Origin: JBDSGC01 sp046594105
Lineage (GTDB): Bacteria; Acidobacteriota; Thermoanaerobaculia; Gp7-AA8
Direction of reading: 5' to 3'
NCBI GenBank assembly: GCA_046594105.1
Contig: JBKJQB010000256.1
Coordinates: 1 to 8,847 of the forward strand
DNA length: 8,847 nucleotides
Shown piece by piece: positions 6,859 to 8,847 of the stretch. The notes beneath the pieces are model-generated. The model was not told the origin of the DNA and did not search any database. It saw nothing but the letters and a program-made list of their open reading frames with translations. The number at the start of each line of letters is the position of its first letter. Position 1 is the first letter of the stretch. The position numbers and the translations under genes were made by a program.

Positions 6859-8562
6859 ATGGCTGAACTTCCCGGCATCGAGCGCGAAACGCTCGACGTC
6901 GATGTCGTCATCGTCGGCGCCGGACCAGCCGGCCTCGCTGCGGCCTACCATCTCGCGAAACTGGTGAAGGCTCATAACGAATCGCCGGCCACGGAGAAGA
7001 AGCTGGAAGGCCTCTCCATCGCCGTTCTGGAAAAAGGCAAGGAAATCGGCTCGCACGCACTGTCGGGCGCGGTCATGGATCCGCGCGGCATCGCCGAGCT
7101 CATGCCCGACTGGCTCGAACGCGGCTGTCCGGCCGTTCCTGTCACCGACGACGCCTTCTGGATGTTGACCGAGAAGTGGAAGCTCGCCGCCCCCATCCTT
7201 CCGCCGCCCCTCCAGAATCTCGGCAACTACGTCGTCTCCCTCGGCGACTTTGTGCGCTGGATGGCGCCCATCGTCGGCGACATGGGTGTCGATCTCTTCG
7301 CGGAATTCGCCGCCACCCGCGTGCTGGTCGAAGAGGGGAAAGTGGTCGGCGTGCGCATCGGCGACAAGGGCATCGACAAGAACGGGCAGCGCAAACCGAA
7401 CTTCGAGCCGGGAGTGGATATCCGCGCCAAGATGACCATCCTGGCCGAGGGCCCCCGAGGAACACTGGCCAAGCAGCTCGCCGGGATGTTCGATCTGTTC
7501 GAGGGGAAGAACCCGCAGGTGTATTCGCTGGGGATCAAAGAGCTCTGGCAACTGCCGGACGACCGCTTTCCGGCAGGAGAGGTGATCCACACACTGGGCT
7601 GGCCGCTGGACATGGATACCTTCGGCGGCGGCTTCCTCTATGGGATGCAGGATCGCATCGTCGACATCGGGCTGGTGGTCGGCCTCGATTACAAGAACCC
7701 CACACTCGATCCGCATCACGAGTTTCAGCGCTACAAGACCCACCCCGCCATCCGGTCGATCCTCGAGGGCGGCAAGATGATCGCGGCGGGCGCGAAGGCC
7801 ATCCCCGAAGGCGGGTACTTCTCGATGCCCAGGTCGCACGGCGACGGATTTCTGATCGCTGGCGATTCCGCCGGTTACCTCAATGGTGCGCGGCTCAAAG
7901 GCATTCACCTCGGGATCAAGTCGGGGATGATGGCGGCGGAGACCGCATTCAACGCTTTGGTCAGCGGAAGCTACTCATCGACGCAGCTGGCGGAGTACCA
8001 GTCGCTCTTCGAAGCGTCGTGGGCACGCGAGGAACTGTGGAAGCAGCGCAACTTCCATCAGGCCTTCGATCACGGTGCCATCGCCGGACTCTTCAACGCG
8101 GCGGCCGGAATCGTCACCGGAGGGCGCGGCTTCGGATTCATGAACCGGCTGGAAGGGCACGGCGGCCACGAGCGGATGGAGCGCATCCAGCGCTACTTCG
8201 GCTCCGAGGATCCGCATCCGCCCCCCAAGATGAAGTTTGACAACCAGCTCACCTTCGACAAGGTCACCGATGTCTACAACGGTGGCGTGATCCACGAAGA
8301 GAACCAGCCGGCGCATCTGCTGATCCTGGACACCGAGGTGTGCATCACCCGCTGCACGGAGGAGTACGGAAATCCCTGCCTGCACTTCTGCCCGGCCAAT
8401 GTGTACGAGCCGAAGCTCACCGCCGATGGTCGAGGCAAGGTCCCGTTCCTCAACTTCACCAACTGCTTCCACTGCAAGACCTGCGACATCATGGATCCCT
8501 ATCAGGTCATCACCTGGGTCCCGCCGGAAGGTGGGGGAGGCCCGGACTACAAGAAGCTGTAG
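6859..8562 (+). CDS. Electron transfer flavoprotein:ubiquinone oxidoreductase (ETF-QO)
   Basis: Takes electrons from reduced electron transfer flavoprotein and passes them through FAD and a 4Fe-4S cluster to quinone, linking acyl-CoA and amino-acid dehydrogenases to respiration; a monotopic protein on the cytoplasmic membrane face. The 567-residue length fits the single-chain form, in which FixC-like and FixX-like parts are fused. The N-terminal dinucleotide fold has VIVGAGPAGLAAAYHL (17-32). The second FAD contact lies in GDGFLIAGDSAGYLNGARLK (328-347), followed by GIHLGIKSGMMAAE. Cluster ligands correspond to C511 (CPANVYEP), C536, C539 and C542 (NCFHCKTCD), with the same 25-residue step from first to second ligand that I recall for human ETF-QO. 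The protein ends in the family-typical VPPEGGGGPDYKKL. A strong AGGAG supports the start. The genes for ETF alpha and beta are not in the window. It is divergent from the polysaccharide operon and probably regulated separately. Confidence 0.96.
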   Translation: MAELPGIERETLDVDVVIVGAGPAGLAAAYHLAKLVKAHNESPATEKKLEGLSIAVLEKGKEIGSHALSGAVMDPRGIAELMPDWLERGCPAVPVTDDAFWMLTEKWKLAAPILPPPLQNLGNYVVSLGDFVRWMAPIVGDMGVDLFAEFAATRVLVEEGKVVGVRIGDKGIDKNGQRKPNFEPGVDIRAKMTILAEGPRGTLAKQLAGMFDLFEGKNPQVYSLGIKELWQLPDDRFPAGEVIHTLGWPLDMDTFGGGFLYGMQDRIVDIGLVVGLDYKNPTLDPHHEFQRYKTHPAIRSILEGGKMIAAGAKAIPEGGYFSMPRSHGDGFLIAGDSAGYLNGARLKGIHLGIKSGMMAAETAFNALVSGSYSSTQLAEYQSLFEASWAREELWKQRNFHQAFDHGAIAGLFNAAAGIVTGGRGFGFMNRLEGHGGHERMERIQRYFGSEDPHPPPKMKFDNQLTFDKVTDVYNGGVIHEENQPAHLLILDTEVCITRCTEEYGNPCLHFCPANVYEPKLTADGRGKVPFLNFTNCFHCKTCDIMDPYQVITWVPPEGGGGPDYKKL

Positions 8563-8623
8563 AAACCAGAAACCAGAAACCAGAAACCAGAAACCAGAAA
8601 CCAGAAACCAGAAACCAGAAACC
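8561..8623. repeat. Heptanucleotide tandem array, nine copies of AGAAACC
   Basis: Nine perfect 7-nt units with no interruption. The first unit begins with the last two bases of the TAG stop codon of the ETF-QO gene. The unit is free of stop codons in every frame of both strands, giving endless RNQKPET on one strand and GFWFLVS on the other, so reading frames through it are artefacts. The perfection suggests recent slippage or active turnover. Confidence 0.97.
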
Positions 8624-8847
8624 CCCTCCCGGCAGCGCTCCGCCCTCCGCCCCCCCGTCATCCTGAGCTGGGAAACAGCGCGATGAGCCGATGAGTGGGC
8701 GATGAACGTGCGCTTCGTGGTTTTTCTGAGCGGAGCGAACGGAGCGCCGGCATCCTTGCCGGCCGGTCCGCCGGCTTCCAGCCGGCGCTGTTCGGCGAGA
8801 TCCTGCGGGCAGGATGCCCGCGGACCGGCCGGCAGGATGCCGGCGAA
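8563..8847. other. Gene-free, repeat-rich 3' intergenic DNA
   Basis: After the ETF-QO stop no credible gene is present. The stretch contains the heptamer array, a C-rich segment (8621-8656), GTCATCCTGAGC (8657-8668), three CGATGA words (8681, 8689 and 8700), GAGCG-rich sequence with three GAGCG words (8728-8746), and the palindromic element. No Rho-independent terminator with a T tract is evident for ETF-QO, though the hairpin element might block transcription. Confidence 0.7.
8745..8845. repeat. Palindromic element of four consecutive hairpins
   Basis: The outer arms 8745-8771 and 8820-8845 are reverse complements over 26 bp with a single extra T (8756 or 8757) in the left arm. Each arm is itself a hairpin, and two more lie inside: GCCGGC-ATCCTT-GCCGGC (8746-8763), GCCGGC-TTCCA-GCCGGC (8770-8786), GCGGGC-AGGAT-GCCCGC (8805-8821) and GCCGGC-AGGAT-GCCGGC (8828-8844). 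The region may fold as one long stem or as four small ones. It looks like a dispersed intergenic repeat unit of the REP/palindromic kind; no transposase or target duplication is visible, and the window ends 2 nt after it. Confidence 0.85.

Noticed and set aside
6712..7908. A minus-strand open frame of about 400 codons covering the ETF-QO N-terminal half and the divergent promoter region.
   Set aside because: It would erase the intergenic region, shows no domain, and ETF-QO on the plus strand is certain.
8561..8623. Considered as a telomere-like repeat or a replication-origin iteron array.
   Set aside because: The unit does not match TTTAGGG-type telomere repeats, no replication initiator gene or DnaA-box cluster is near, and simple slippage at a 3' end explains it.
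7975..8661. A minus-strand frame whose start region reads GFWFLVS repeated several times, suggesting a repetitive membrane peptide.
   Set aside because: The repeated peptide is the translation of the stop-free 7-nt array, and the rest is antisense to ETF-QO.
8745..8845. Considered as the terminal inverted repeats of an insertion sequence or miniature transposon, and as a CRISPR-like array.
   Set aside because: The arms are only about 48 nt apart with no open frame, no target-site duplication is visible, and there are no regularly spaced unique spacers.

Overview
The window comes from a high-GC bacterium. It holds most of a surface-polysaccharide (O-antigen-type) locus next to a respiratory-chain gene. 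The phylum cannot be fixed from sequence alone. The GC-rich palindromic filler at the right end and the AGAAACC heptamer array resemble intergenic repeats I associate with Acidobacteriota and similar environmental genomes; this is a hint from memory, not a classification.

Layout: positions 1-576 (+) are the C-terminal part of a family 2 glycosyltransferase whose start lies outside the window. It converges on a five-gene minus-strand operon that runs from 6739 down to 604. In transcription order this is a WecA/TagO-type polyprenyl-phosphate sugar-1-phosphate transferase, an AsnB-type glutamine amidotransferase/asparagine synthetase, a GT4 glycosyltransferase, an ABC-2 polysaccharide-export permease (Wzm-like) and its ATPase with a C-terminal beta-rich domain (Wzt-like). 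Gaps inside the operon are 3 and 52 nt, followed by overlaps of 38 and 1 nt, so co-transcription and translational coupling are likely.

Together these genes outline an ABC-transporter-dependent glycan pathway. The WecA-like enzyme loads the first sugar phosphate on undecaprenyl phosphate, the GT4 and GT2 enzymes extend the chain, Wzm/Wzt flips the finished lipid-linked polymer across the inner membrane, and the AsnB-like enzyme may amidate a sugar acid or precursor. No O-antigen ligase, capping enzyme or nucleotide-sugar gene lies in the window.

A 119-nt divergent intergenic region (6740-6858) separates this operon from a complete plus-strand gene for electron transfer flavoprotein:ubiquinone oxidoreductase (6859-8562), which joins fatty-acid and amino-acid oxidation to the quinone pool. 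Its stop codon runs straight into nine copies of a 7-nt repeat. The remaining 3' DNA carries no gene but ends in a strongly palindromic element built of four consecutive small hairpins.

I see no wholly new multi-gene system. The most unusual material is the repeat-rich DNA after 8560 and a small rearranged duplication with a hairpin at the 3' end of the GT4 gene.
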